The position numbers and the translations under genes are program-made. From Fulvimarina sp039652615 (GTDB taxonomy: Bacteria; Pseudomonadota; Alphaproteobacteria; Rhizobiales; Rhizobiaceae), in the NCBI RefSeq assembly GCF_039652615.1, contig NZ_JBDJAC010000011.1, forward strand, positions 80,985-144,984: a stretch of 64,000 bases of DNA, read 5' to 3'. Numbering within the stretch: position 1 is the stretch's first letter; every line of letters begins with the position of its first letter. This document shows, in pieces, positions 16,652 to 25,397 of the stretch. The notes beneath the pieces are model-generated. The model was not told the origin of the DNA. It worked only from the letters and a program-made list of their open reading frames with translations, and searched no databases.

Positions 16652-16688
16652 AAAGCCGCCCGGGATCGTTTGATCCCGAGGCGGCTTT
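16652..16688. terminator. Bidirectional terminator between ppa and the NCS2 permease
   Basis: Long hairpin: AAAGCCGCC, GGGATC, loop GTTT, GATCCC, GGCGGCTTT, with a small internal bulge; it is followed by TTTTCTTCTG on the plus strand and has A-rich bases on the other side. It lies between two convergent genes. Confidence 0.85.
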
Positions 16689-16716
16689 TCTTCTGATGGG
16701 CGCTGATGTTCCGGCT

Positions 16717-18117
16717 TCAGACCGATCGCGTTGCTTCTTTCGGACCAGTCACGTCTGCGCTCGCCGGCTCCACCTCTTCCTCCGGCAGAAGCAGCGACAG
16801 GAGGATCGCCGAAATTCCCGAAAGTGTAATCGGCGTTGCGAAGACCTGGCGGACGAAGTCGGGCAGTTGCTGGGTCGCGTCGGGGACGAGTGTGACGCCG
16901 AGGCCAAGGCCGAACGAGATCGCCATGATATAGACCTTGCGTCGATCGATCTCCTGGGTCGCCAGAATGCGGATGCCGGCCACCGCGATCGTGCCGAAAA
17001 GGACGAGGGTGGCACCGCCGAGAACGGGCTTCGGCACCAGCAGGAACACGCTGCCGATCACCGGCAGGAAGCCCAGAACGACCAGGATCGCGGCGGTATA
17101 GAGCCCAACGTGACGGCTTGCGACGCCGGTCATCTGGATGACGCCGTTGTTCTGGGAAAACGTTGTGTTGGGGAAGGTGTTGAACACCGCCGCGATGGCG
17201 GAATTGATCCCGTCAGCCAGAACGCCGCCCTTGATGCGTTCGAGATAGAGCGGACCCTCGACCGGTTCGCCGGAGATGACGGAATTGGCGGTGAGATCCC
17301 CGGTCGTCTCGATGGCGGTGATAAGATAGATGAAGGCGATCGGAAGGAAGAGGCCGAGATCGAAGTCGATACCGTAACGAAAGGGAATCGGCAGCGCGAC
17401 GATCGGTCCGGTCCCGAAGCGCGAAAAGTCGACTTCGCCCATGAGCGCGGCGATGACGAAGCCGCCGCACAGTCCGAGCATGATCGCCGAAATGCGCACC
17501 ATCGGGTTCCTCTGGAAGGTGAGGACCAGGATCATCACCACGACGATGAAGCCGAGCAGGAGGTTGATCGGCGCGCCCAGCGCATCGCCCGCATTGGCCC
17601 CGCCTGCGAAATCGGTGAAGCCGACCTTGATGAGCGACAGGCCGATCACAGTGATGACGATGCCGGTCACCGTCGGCGTGATGATCTTGCCGAGTTTGCC
17701 GATGAACTGTGAGAGCACGATCTCGACAAGACACCCGACGAGGCAGAGCCCGAAAATCATTGCCAGAATATCGTCCGGCCCACCGCCGCGGGCCTTGACC
17801 GCGAACCCGGCCGCAAGGATCGCGCCGAGAAAGGCGAAGCTGGTGCCCTGGAGGCTGAGAAGGCCGGAGCCGACCGGCCCGATGCGCCGGCACTGGATGA
17901 AGGTCGCAACGCCCGAAACGAAGAGCGACATGGCGATGAGATAGGGGACCTCGGCGCCAAGGCCGAGAACGCCGCCGATGATGAGGCTCGGCGTCACGAT
18001 GCCGACGATCGCCGCCAGAATATGCTGCATGGCGGCGAGGAACGACGGCCCCGGCGGCGGCCTGTCTTCCAGCGTGTAGATCAGACTGCCGAGGGGAACT
18101 GCCTGTTTTTCGCTCAT
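16717..18117 (-). CDS. NCS2-family nucleobase permease (xanthine/uracil type)
   Basis: Nucleobase:cation symporter of 466 residues with 13-14 hydrophobic segments. Landmarks are QHILAAIVGIVTPSLIIGGV at TM1, LLSLQGTSFAFLGAI at TM3, the substrate-binding Glu region AFIYLITAIETTGDLTANS, and NTTFSQNNGVIQMTGVASRH, close to the NCS2 signature Q-N-x-G-x-x-x-x-T. The C-terminus is short and acidic (LPEEEVEPASADV). Xanthine would fit the purine genes at 1-9031, but uracil or urate cannot be excluded from sequence. The 208-base gap to purH upstream shows no clear operator. Confidence 0.93.
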   Translation of the reverse strand: MSEKQAVPLGSLIYTLEDRPPPGPSFLAAMQHILAAIVGIVTPSLIIGGVLGLGAEVPYLIAMSLFVSGVATFIQCRRIGPVGSGLLSLQGTSFAFLGAILAAGFAVKARGGGPDDILAMIFGLCLVGCLVEIVLSQFIGKLGKIITPTVTGIVITVIGLSLIKVGFTDFAGGANAGDALGAPINLLLGFIVVVMILVLTFQRNPMVRISAIMLGLCGGFVIAALMGEVDFSRFGTGPIVALPIPFRYGIDFDLGLFLPIAFIYLITAIETTGDLTANSVISGEPVEGPLYLERIKGGVLADGINSAIAAVFNTFPNTTFSQNNGVIQMTGVASRHVGLYTAAILVVLGFLPVIGSVFLLVPKPVLGGATLVLFGTIAVAGIRILATQEIDRRKVYIMAISFGLGLGVTLVPDATQQLPDFVRQVFATPITLSGISAILLSLLLPEEEVEPASADVTGPKEATRSV

Positions 18118-18325
18118 GCCGATTGTCCCGTACCCATGACACCAGACCGGAGAGATTGGGCGCTTCCCGACATGTCTGTGGCTTGGAAGGCCATGATGTC
18201 AGGCTGATATCGGACGCGACGCCCTTGCAACTCCGCTAGGGCAGGGAGCGACGGCCGAAGCCGCCGAACCCGTCCCTGACGGGAGAAAAGCATCAAACAT
18301 GCCAATCGAAGAACGGCAGGCCGGA

Positions 18326-19942
18326 TTAATGCCTGAAATGGCGCATGCCAGTGAGGACCATGGCGACGTCGTGTTCGTCGGCGGCCTCGATCACCTCGTC
18401 GTCGCGCATCGAGCCGCCGGGCTGGATGACAGCGCGCGCGCCGGCCTCGATGGCGGAAAGAAGCCCGTCCGCGAACGGGAAGAAGGCGTCGGAGGCAACG
18501 ACGCAGCCCTTGGTGAGGGGCTCTGAAAGACCTGCGGTTTTCGTCGCGTCGGCGGCCTTGCGGGCGGCGATGCCGGCCGCATCGACACGGCTCATCTGCC
18601 CGGCGCCGATCCCCACCGTCGCCAGATCCTTCGCATAGACGATGGTGTTGGACTTCACATGCTTGGCGACCCGGAAGGCGAAGCGGAGATCGGCCAGTTC
18701 ACTTTCCGAAGGCGCGCGCTTCGTCACGACCTTCAGATCGAGATCGTCGACGACGCCCGCATCGCGCGACTGGACAAGAAGCCCGCCCGCCACGGATTTG
18801 ACGAAGCGACCCCTGGCGCGCGGGTCCGGCAGACCGCCGGTGAGGAGAAGGCGCAGGTTCTTCTTTGCCTTGACGATCTCGATCGCCTCGTCGTCCGCCT
18901 CGGGTGCGATGATGACCTCGGTAAAGACCTCGGTGATCTCCCTGGCGCTCGCCGCATCCAGCCGGGCGTTGAGCGCGACGATGCCGCCGAAGGCCGAGAC
19001 GGGATCGCAGCGCAGCGCCATGCGATAGGCCTCGCTCAACGTCTCACCCTCCGCGACGCCGCAAGGATTGGCGTGCTTGATGATCGCGACGGCCCGGGTG
19101 CGGGCCGGATCGAACTCGGCCACCAGCTCGAAGGCGGCATCGGTGTCGTTGATATTGTTGTAGGACAGCGCCTTGCCCTGCACCTGCCGCGCCGTTGCAA
19201 CGCCCGGCCGGTCCTCGCCCGTGCGGTAGAAGGCGGCGTCCTGATGGGGGTTTTCACCGTAACGAAGGGACTCGGCCAGCTCGCCCGCAATGGAGAGGCG
19301 GCGCGGGGTTGCGTCCCCCGTCTGTTGGGAAAACCAGCCGGAGACGGCTGCGTCGTAGGCGGCGGTGCGGGCAAAGGCCCGACCGGCCATCATACGGCGA
19401 AGGGCAAGCGTCGTCTCGCCGGCATTGGTGCGCAGCTCGTCGAGAAGGGCGGGATAATCGGATGGATCGACGACGACCGTCACATAGCCGTGGTTCTTCG
19501 CCCCGGCGCGGATCATGGCCGGACCGCCGATATCGATGTTCTCCACCTGTGTCGCCGCATCCGCGCCGCTCTTCAGGGTCTCCTCGAAGGGATAGAGATT
19601 GACGACCAGAAGATCGATCGGCTGGATGCCATGGGTGCTCATCGCATCCGCGTGGGCTGCGTCGTCTCGGATCGCCAGGAGACCGCCATGGACGCCGGGA
19701 TGCAGGGTCTTCACCCGGCCGTCCATCACTTCGGGAAAGCCGGTGAGATCGGAAACGTCCCGGACGGTAAGGCCGGCATCGGCGAGGGCCTTGCGCGTGC
19801 CGCCCGTGGAGACGAGCTCGACGCCCATATTCGCAAGTTCCGATGCGAATTCGACGAGACCCGTCTTGTCCGAGACCGAGATCAGCGCGCGCTTGACCTT
19901 GACGCGGTCCGGGAGGGGCGTGGCATTGGCTTTGACGGACAT
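18326..19942 (-). CDS. purH: Bifunctional AICAR formyltransferase / IMP cyclohydrolase
   Basis: Catalyses the last two steps of de novo IMP synthesis. The 538 residues match the usual length. N-terminal IMP cyclohydrolase (MGS-like) domain: KRALISVSDKTGLVEFASEL, VSTGGTRKAL, MDGRVKTLHPGVHGGLLA. C-terminal transformylase domain: LRYGENPHQDAAFYR, IIKHANPCGVA (the catalytic Lys-His region), SDAFFPFADG and the terminal VLTGMRHFRH. Last gene of a minus-strand run htpX-rsmB-lipoprotein-purH with an 83-base gap before it. In related Rhizobiales rsmB is also followed by purH, usually with a heparinase-like gene between; here only the small lipoprotein gene is present. Confidence 0.97.
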   Translation of the reverse strand: MSVKANATPLPDRVKVKRALISVSDKTGLVEFASELANMGVELVSTGGTRKALADAGLTVRDVSDLTGFPEVMDGRVKTLHPGVHGGLLAIRDDAAHADAMSTHGIQPIDLLVVNLYPFEETLKSGADAATQVENIDIGGPAMIRAGAKNHGYVTVVVDPSDYPALLDELRTNAGETTLALRRMMAGRAFARTAAYDAAVSGWFSQQTGDATPRRLSIAGELAESLRYGENPHQDAAFYRTGEDRPGVATARQVQGKALSYNNINDTDAAFELVAEFDPARTRAVAIIKHANPCGVAEGETLSEAYRMALRCDPVSAFGGIVALNARLDAASAREITEVFTEVIIAPEADDEAIEIVKAKKNLRLLLTGGLPDPRARGRFVKSVAGGLLVQSRDAGVVDDLDLKVVTKRAPSESELADLRFAFRVAKHVKSNTIVYAKDLATVGIGAGQMSRVDAAGIAARKAADATKTAGLSEPLTKGCVVASDAFFPFADGLLSAIEAGARAVIQPGGSMRDDEVIEAADEHDVAMVLTGMRHFRH

Positions 19943-20025
19943 GGGGCGGCACTCATCGATCTGTTACGGCGGGAAACTGACGCCGTGATAGGATCGATCC
20001 GAGCTTGCTGCAATGCCGAAACGGT

Positions 20026-20241
20026 CTATCGGCCCGCCGCGTCCGGGCAAGGCGGATTTTCGCAGCTTTGCGAGGGTAAGGGTTCGCCGCGTGCCGCCGC
20101 ACTCTTGGCTTCGAGATCGTCGAGCGTTTTGGGCAAAACGCCGACGGCATTCGTCATGCCGCCGCAGGCAGAGAGCGTGGCAAGCGCCAGGGCGAATGAC
20201 GCAGCGGCGAGAGCCACGCTGCAAGATCTGCGTTCGTTCAT
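20026..20241 (-). CDS. Small predicted lipoprotein
   Basis: A 71-residue product beginning MNERRSCSVALAAASF and continuing through a hydrophobic stretch to a lipobox (LATLSAC, Cys at residue 26), so it should be lipidated and anchored to a membrane. The mature part is only about 46 residues (GGMTNAVGVLPKTLDDLEAK, and a Cys-Pro-rich end). GGMTNAVG resembles the start of short alphaproteobacterial lipoproteins of the DUF3035 type, which I note only as a resemblance. It starts four bases after the rsmB stop, which suggests translational coupling. Function unknown. Confidence 0.65.
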   Translation of the reverse strand: MNERRSCSVALAAASFALALATLSACGGMTNAVGVLPKTLDDLEAKSAAARGEPLPSQSCENPPCPDAAGR

Positions 20242-20245
20242 CGAA

Positions 20246-21682
20246 TCAGCCCGCCCTTTTCACACGCGCCGCGAAGAAGCCGTCGACGCCGCCGATCTCC
20301 GACAGCATGTCGGGTGTCGTTCGTAGATCGCCTTCGGTGGTGACCGCGTCCTCGAAGCCGGGAAGGCTGCCCGGCTCGATGGGCTGGCGTTCGAAATCGC
20401 TCCGCTCGGAAAGGAAGGTGGCAATGAGATCTTCGCCTTCCTTGGGGTCGATCGAGCAATTGGAAAAGACCAGCGTACCACCGGGCGCGACGTGATCCGC
20501 GGCAGCGTCGAGAAGCTTCCTTTGCACCTCCGCCAGCCGCCGCACATCGTCGAGCGATTTGGTGTAGCCGACATCGGGATGACGGCGCAGGGTGCCGGTG
20601 GACGAGCAGGGCGCGTCGAGGAGAACGGCATCGAAGACCCGTTCGCCGAGGGTTTCCTGGAACGGTCCGATGAGCGTTTCCGCATCGATGGCAAGCCGCG
20701 TCAGGTTCGCGCCCAAGCGCTTGGCGCGGGATCTGGAGGCTTCGCAGGCCGTGACCGTCGCACCCGCCAGGGCAAGCTGCGCGGTCTTGCCGCCGGGGGC
20801 TGCACAGAGATCGGCAGCGGTCCGGCCCTGAAGATCGCCGAAGAGGCGTACGGGGAGGGCGGCCGAGGCGTCCTGGACCCACCATGCGCCGTCGGTAAAT
20901 CCTTCAAGAGTGGCGATACTTCCTTGCGTTTCCGCATCGAGGCGGATCGAAGGCCCCGAGATCACGCGCCCGCCAAGCCGTTCGGACCATCCCTCCGGAT
21001 CGCTCTTCACCGTCAGGTCGATAGGAGCGGGCGTGCGGTGCGCCAGGGCAATCGCCTCGGCGCGCGGCGCGCCATAGGCCGCAACGAGCCTTTCGAAGAG
21101 CCAGGGCGGGCAGTCGATCACGGGGGCGGTCGTCACCTCCGCGCCGGCAAGCTCGCGGGTCATTCGCCGCAGGACCGCGTTGACGACGCCCTTGAAGCGC
21201 CTGGTGCGCGGGTCGGCTTCGGCGGCCGTGACCGCGAGATCGACGGCGGCGGAGTCCGGGACATCGAGAAAGCGGATCTGCGCTGCCGCCACATGCAGGA
21301 GATGGTTGAGCGCCGTCGCATTGCCCGGCAATGGGCGATCGAGCCGCGCCGCGATCTCTTCGCTCAGCGTGCCGCGAAAGCGCAGGGCGGTCAGAAGGAT
21401 CGCCTTCACCAACCCCTGATCGCGGCCCTCAAGCTGGCGCAGATGGGGATGACCGTGATCGGGATCGGTCAGGCCATCGAGGGATGTCTGCTGCTCGATG
21501 ACCGCACCGAGCAGCTTGGTCGCGACCTGACGGGCCTTCAGGCCGGGCTTGTCGATGGATGCCGCCTGCTCGGACTTCGGTCTGCCGACTGCGGGTGAGG
21601 AAGGTTCGCCGCGCCGTGCGCGAGCCCGCTCCTTGCGAAGCTGCGGCGAGACGGGCGCATCGTTCACGCCGCTCAACCCCAA
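20246..21682 (-). CDS. rsmB: RsmB-type 16S rRNA (cytosine-C5) methyltransferase
   Basis: SAM-dependent m5C methyltransferase of 478 residues. An N-terminal NusB-like RNA-binding domain (about 50-190, with LRFRGTLSEEIAARL and GVVNAVLRRM) precedes the Rossmann methyltransferase domain. Motif I is CAAPGGKTAQLALAG; the two catalytic cysteines are in LLDAPCSSTGTLRRHPD and in VFSNCSIDPKEGED. It overlaps the end of htpX by ten bases, indicating coupling. E. coli RsmB methylates C967 of 16S rRNA; the same target is presumed. The Lys/Arg-rich N-terminal extension of about 40 residues is common in Rhizobiales. Confidence 0.93.
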   Translation of the reverse strand: MGLSGVNDAPVSPQLRKERARARRGEPSSPAVGRPKSEQAASIDKPGLKARQVATKLLGAVIEQQTSLDGLTDPDHGHPHLRQLEGRDQGLVKAILLTALRFRGTLSEEIAARLDRPLPGNATALNHLLHVAAAQIRFLDVPDSAAVDLAVTAAEADPRTRRFKGVVNAVLRRMTRELAGAEVTTAPVIDCPPWLFERLVAAYGAPRAEAIALAHRTPAPIDLTVKSDPEGWSERLGGRVISGPSIRLDAETQGSIATLEGFTDGAWWVQDASAALPVRLFGDLQGRTAADLCAAPGGKTAQLALAGATVTACEASRSRAKRLGANLTRLAIDAETLIGPFQETLGERVFDAVLLDAPCSSTGTLRRHPDVGYTKSLDDVRRLAEVQRKLLDAAADHVAPGGTLVFSNCSIDPKEGEDLIATFLSERSDFERQPIEPGSLPGFEDAVTTEGDLRTTPDMLSEIGGVDGFFAARVKRAG

Positions 21683-22647
21683 GGCCCCCGACGCATGTCG
21701 GAGCCGCGGCGCCAGCTTTCGGCCGCGTGGCTGCGATAGCCCGTGTCCGGAAGCGGGCTTCGGCCACTCTCTCGCCCGCGCGTCGGCTCATGGGCGACAA
21801 AGTCGGTGCTGCCCTCGACCCGCATCTCCCGCAACAGGGCGATCCGTTCGTTGATATCGGGATGGGTCGAGAAAAGGCCGGCCATCTTGTTCCCTGAAAG
21901 CGGATTGATGATGAACATATGCGCGGTCGCCGGATTGCGCTCTGCGGTCTCGTTCGGAATGCGACCTGACGCTTTTGCGATCTTTTCGAGTGCGGAAGCA
22001 AGCCAGCCGGGCTGGCCGCAGATTTCGGCGCCGCGCCGATCGGCCGAATATTCGCGGGTTCGCGACACGGCTGTCTGCACGAGCATTGCGGCAAGCGGGG
22101 CCACGATGACGGCGGCCAGCATGCCGACGATGCCGAGCGGATTGTTGCGATTGCCGCCGAAGAACATGCCGAAATTGGCAAGCATGGAGATCGCGCCCGC
22201 GATCGTCGCGGTGATCGTCATGGTCAGGGTGTCGCGGTTCTGCACATGGGCAAGCTCGTGCGCCATGACGCCGGCAACCTCTTCGTGGGACAACTGGTTG
22301 AGAAGCCCGGTGGTGGCCGCGACAGCCGCATTGTCCGGATTGCGCCCGGTTGCGAAGGCGTTCGGCTGGGGATTGTCGATGACATAGATCTTCGGCATGG
22401 GCAGGCCCGCCCGCTGGGCAAGGCTCGCGACGATCGAATAGAATTCCGGCGCGGACCGCTCGTCGACCTCCTTCGCGCGGTGCATCTTCAGCACCATCTT
22501 GTCGGCGTTCCAATAGGCAAAGAGATTCATGCCCGCGGCGATTACGAGCGCGATCATCATGCCCGCGCGCCCGCCGATGAGAAGGCCGAGGCCCATGAAG
22601 AGGGCGGTGAGCGCGGCAATCAGAGCGGCTGTCTTGAGCATGTTCAT
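21673..22647 (-). CDS. htpX: Membrane zinc metalloprotease HtpX
   Basis: M48 family inner-membrane protease that degrades misfolded membrane proteins. Two N-terminal membrane segments (residues about 6-24 and 29-46), the zinc motif HELAH at 130-134 (VAGVMAHELAHVQNRDT), two further hydrophobic segments (about 145-190) and a downstream Glu region (SRTREYSADRRGAEI) match the family. The length of 324 residues is normal, but the last 45 residues (from about EPTRGRESGRSPL) are low complexity and overlap the start of rsmB. First gene of the minus-strand run. Confidence 0.94.
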   Translation of the reverse strand: MNMLKTAALIAALTALFMGLGLLIGGRAGMMIALVIAAGMNLFAYWNADKMVLKMHRAKEVDERSAPEFYSIVASLAQRAGLPMPKIYVIDNPQPNAFATGRNPDNAAVAATTGLLNQLSHEEVAGVMAHELAHVQNRDTLTMTITATIAGAISMLANFGMFFGGNRNNPLGIVGMLAAVIVAPLAAMLVQTAVSRTREYSADRRGAEICGQPGWLASALEKIAKASGRIPNETAERNPATAHMFIINPLSGNKMAGLFSTHPDINERIALLREMRVEGSTDFVAHEPTRGRESGRSPLPDTGYRSHAAESWRRGSDMRRGPWG

Positions 22648-22851
22648 GGAAATCCACGCTTTTCAGATGCTGGGCGAGCGCAGGAGCCCTGCGTCTCTGG
22701 TCAGGTAAAAGATGGTCCGCGTCAGCGCACCGTTCAAGTTTAAAGCCCGTGCGCGCCTCGCCGATGAATTTCCGGTCTTTCGACCTGGCGCGCAACCGGA
22801 TCGCCTCCTTGCGGATTGCCAACAAGGACATGGAAAAAAGGGAACCATATC

Positions 22852-23127
22852 ATGGCGCAGTATCGCAGGCTGACCGGGGAGCCCGAAGAGGGTGAAATCG
22901 TCGTTCGTATCATCAAGGAGGGAGATGCACGAAAGGCGTTCATCACGAATATCGAGAATACGGGCGATCCAGCCGAGCCTTCGGTCTTCCCGCCAGAAGA
23001 GATGTCGCCGGAAGAGGCGTTCCGGATTGTTGAAAACAAGCGTGATATGATCGGCGATGCGGAGGTCCGTGTCATGCTTGAAGCCGGTATCGAATGGGAT
23101 CCTGCCTGGGGCGAACTCGTCGAATGA
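22852..23127 (+). CDS. Conserved hypothetical protein, small acidic
   Basis: A 91-residue acidic soluble protein starting MAQYRRLTGEPEEGEIVVRI. It contains no Cys, no membrane segment and no motif I know. Predicted beta-strand-rich N-terminus followed by an acidic helix (PPEEMSPEEAFRIVENKRD) and an ending WDPAWGELVE. The ATG at 22852 follows GGGAAC; an in-frame upstream ATG at 22816 lacks a good site. It is divergent from htpX, with about 200 bases between them for both promoters, and codon use is like that of its neighbours. It may be co-transcribed with the SDHAF4-like gene. Confidence 0.72.
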   Translation: MAQYRRLTGEPEEGEIVVRIIKEGDARKAFITNIENTGDPAEPSVFPPEEMSPEEAFRIVENKRDMIGDAEVRVMLEAGIEWDPAWGELVE

Positions 23128-23220
23128 CGGCATTCGCAGGCGAGCCGGATTTGGTTTGTCAGGTGCGTTCCTTACATTAAGGGCGAAACCGAACCCTGGA
23201 CTGAGCGGACGATCCTTCTC

Positions 23221-23463
23221 ATGGTGGACCACCCTACGGACGACATTCTCGGCGCGATGAAGGTCTCGACGGAGACGAACGTCAAAAAGCTCTCCCCGGC
23301 GGCCAAGCGCGCGTTGGCCGAAGCCGAAGAGCGGCGGCGATCCAGGGAAGCGTTCAAGGTCGATCCGGACAGCCTGCCGACGGAGATCGACGGGCGAAAA
23401 TCGGGCGTGGAGCCCGTTCGCTACGGCGATTGGGAGAAAGACGGCATCGTCAGCGATTTCTGA
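23221..23463 (+). CDS. DUF1674 / SDHAF4-like succinate dehydrogenase assembly factor
   Basis: An 80-residue protein whose C-terminus is the DUF1674 (SDHAF4) signature: LSPAAKRALAEAEERRRS, then EIDGRKSGVEPVRYGDWEKD and GIVSDF at the very end. In mitochondria SDHAF4 binds flavinylated SdhA and promotes its assembly with SdhB; alphaproteobacterial members are thought to act likewise. The first 20 residues are variable. DUF1674 genes are often found next to htpX/rsmB in Rhizobiales, as here. No sdh genes are in the window. Confidence 0.88.
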   Translation: MVDHPTDDILGAMKVSTETNVKKLSPAAKRALAEAEERRRSREAFKVDPDSLPTEIDGRKSGVEPVRYGDWEKDGIVSDF

Positions 23464-24113
23464 TCGCCGGGAGGCGCTCGCTCCCGAGGCTTCATATCTC
23501 GCTGTTGCCGCCTGTTGCCGCGTCCCGCGCCCGTTCGCGCTATGCGCCCTTTCTGGTGTGGAGAGACGTTTCTCGCACCCACTTCCGGGCAAGGTCTTCG
23601 TGCGCAGCATGCAGACCGGTTGTTGAAAGCGGCGCGTCCAAGTGATTGCCCGCGCCATCCACGCGACGGCTTCGCTCTTGCGAATTTGACCGCATAGCGT
23701 GTGTGCAAATTATCCTGATTCGACAGGCCTGCCGACGCCGCTCTCGGCCTTGAAAAGACTCTTTCCCGGTTCGTGTGATCGGGGTGCGATGACTGGCTTG
23801 TTTTTGCCCGCTCACGCGTGAAACCCGTTGGCGGACGGAGTTTGTCCCCTCGGCCGCCATTCTCGGCCTGCGTTCCGAAAATGGCGATAATGCTAAAGTT
23901 TCAAAGACCTGATGTGCAGCCTTGGATTTTCGCGATAGAGCCCGAGAATGAGGAAACGCGGATTGATGCTTTACTCGCGACAACGGCAGAACCTCGGAGC
24001 GGCCACCGTGTCGCGCCTATTCTGGTCGCGTCAATCTGATGCCCGGGATTTCGAAGCGAATTTTCCCAATCCACTCTTCAAAAACGATTTTTTAGGAATT
24101 ATATCCATATCGT
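23464..24113. other. 650-base region without a supported gene
   Basis: Open frames exist on both strands (for example about 23540-23983 on the minus strand) but none has a ribosome site, coding bias or recognisable motif. The last 80 bases before 24114 are AT-rich and probably carry the promoter of the SNase-like gene. Confidence 0.5.
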
Positions 24114-24662
24114 ATGCAGGTATCTCCTGCAGGAAAGGTGGTTCTTTTCGTGGCAAATTCGCTTAAGGGTTGTGTCGGTGCTTTGGCGGCTGGGGTGTTC
24201 GCCCTCGGATGCGTCTTTCCGTCGGCAATCGCCTTTGCGGAGGAGCCGCCCAGATCGATCGACGGGCCGGTATCCGCCCGTGTGGTCAAAGTCCGCGACG
24301 GCGATACGATCGAGGTGCAGGCTTTCATCTGGCCGATGCAGTCGGTCCATGTGGCGGTTCGCTTGAAGGGAATCGACGCACCGGAAAAGCGCGGTTCCTG
24401 CGCCGCCGAGAAACAGGCGGCCGCCATGGCCACGGCGCGGCTCGAGGAGATCGTCGCATCCGGCGAGATCACCCTGACGGAGATCAAGGGCGACAAATAT
24501 TTCGGCCGCGTCCTCGCGAAGGTCGCGACCGAGACCGAGCCCGATGTCGCCAAGCGGCTGCTCGATGACCGGCTTGTCGTCGAATATGGAGGCGATGCCC
24601 GGCGCGACTGGTGCACCGAGCTTTCGGTTGCACCAAGGCCGTCACCCTCCCCGCGAAGCTGA
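24114..24662 (+). CDS. Staphylococcal nuclease-like (SNase/thermonuclease) exported protein
   Basis: An SNase-fold protein of 182 residues with an N-terminal hydrophobic export signal (about residues 8-41, cut near AFA-EE). Motifs equivalent to the staphylococcal enzyme are present: VRDGDTIEV, VRLKGIDAPEKRG (catalytic Arg, metal Asp and Glu, as in R35/D40/E43) and DKYFGRVLAKV (equivalent to R87). LLDDRLVVEYGGDARRDWC closes the domain. It could be a calcium-dependent nuclease in the periplasm or outside, although many alphaproteobacterial members are untested. The last 15 residues (Pro/Ser/Arg) look untidy. Confidence 0.85.
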   Translation: MQVSPAGKVVLFVANSLKGCVGALAAGVFALGCVFPSAIAFAEEPPRSIDGPVSARVVKVRDGDTIEVQAFIWPMQSVHVAVRLKGIDAPEKRGSCAAEKQAAAMATARLEEIVASGEITLTEIKGDKYFGRVLAKVATETEPDVAKRLLDDRLVVEYGGDARRDWCTELSVAPRPSPSPRS

Positions 24663-24678
24663 CACAGGCTGGCGTGGT

Positions 24679-25251
24679 CTACTTGTTGTCCGCGTCCGGC
24701 ACCGGCACGTTGAACCCGTTCAGCGTCATCGAGACGAGGCAGTAGAGCCCGACAAGATAGATCAGCTCGTGCGCGCCCTTTTGCCCGAAGGTCTTGACCG
24801 CCCGGTCGTAGGTCGGGCGCGGGAGAACCGAACCGGTGACGAGCGCATAGGCGACATCGTAGGCAACCTCTTCCTCGCCTTCCATTCCGGTCGGTTTCAC
24901 GCCGGCAACGAGGGTCGAGATGGTCTCTTCGTCGATACCCTTGTCTTCGGCAACCGCATCATGAGCATAGATCTCGTAGGCCGAGTTGAAATGCGCGCCG
25001 GTGACGAGAATCGCGATCTCGCGCGCCTTGGGTGGCAGCGTTGCTTCCATGGCCATGATCTTCGTCAGATCCCAGATGGCCTTGCCGATTTTCGGCTCGT
25101 GCAGCCAGGGGTTCCACGGCCCCATGAGCGCGCCGTTCTCGGCGATCGCAGTAAAGACGTTGAACTTGCTGTCGATCCCCTGCTTCATATCCTCATAGAG
25201 GGGCTTTTGTTCTTCGGTCAGTTGGTCGGGTTCGATCAGTGGCAGGCGCAT
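24679..25251 (-). CDS. Carboxymuconolactone decarboxylase-like protein
   Basis: A 190-residue all-helical protein of the CMD/AhpD-like fold: LPPKAREIAILVTGAHFNSA, then YEIYAHDAVAEDKGID and LIYLVGLYCLVSMTLNGFN. The segment after LVTGAHF carries Glu and His (YEIYAHD) but no CxxC, so it lacks the redox cysteines of AhpD and is more like the decarboxylase branch. The real substrate is unknown. The start at 25251 (ATG, MRLPLIEPDQL) was chosen over a longer frame that runs upstream. It is divergent from the cyclopropane synthase gene with about 146 bases between. Confidence 0.86.
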   Translation of the reverse strand: MRLPLIEPDQLTEEQKPLYEDMKQGIDSKFNVFTAIAENGALMGPWNPWLHEPKIGKAIWDLTKIMAMEATLPPKAREIAILVTGAHFNSAYEIYAHDAVAEDKGIDEETISTLVAGVKPTGMEGEEEVAYDVAYALVTGSVLPRPTYDRAVKTFGQKGAHELIYLVGLYCLVSMTLNGFNVPVPDADNK

Positions 25252-25397
25252 GACGATGTGGCTTTCCTGATTGGATGGGTTGTAAAGCGATAACGAACAC
25301 AAAAGCCGATGGATGCGTGCAGTGCAGCAACATGGCGAATCGGTAATCAAGACGCCCATGAGCCTCGGCAGGCGTAGGAACAAAAGCGGGAACGGCT

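Noticed and set aside
16696..17712. 338-residue plus-strand open frame opposite the NCS2 permease
   Set aside because: Composition is a mirror of membrane-segment codons and no motif is present.
23818..24039. 73-residue plus-strand frame before the SNase-like gene
   Set aside because: Weak codon bias, no ribosome site, no similarity I know.
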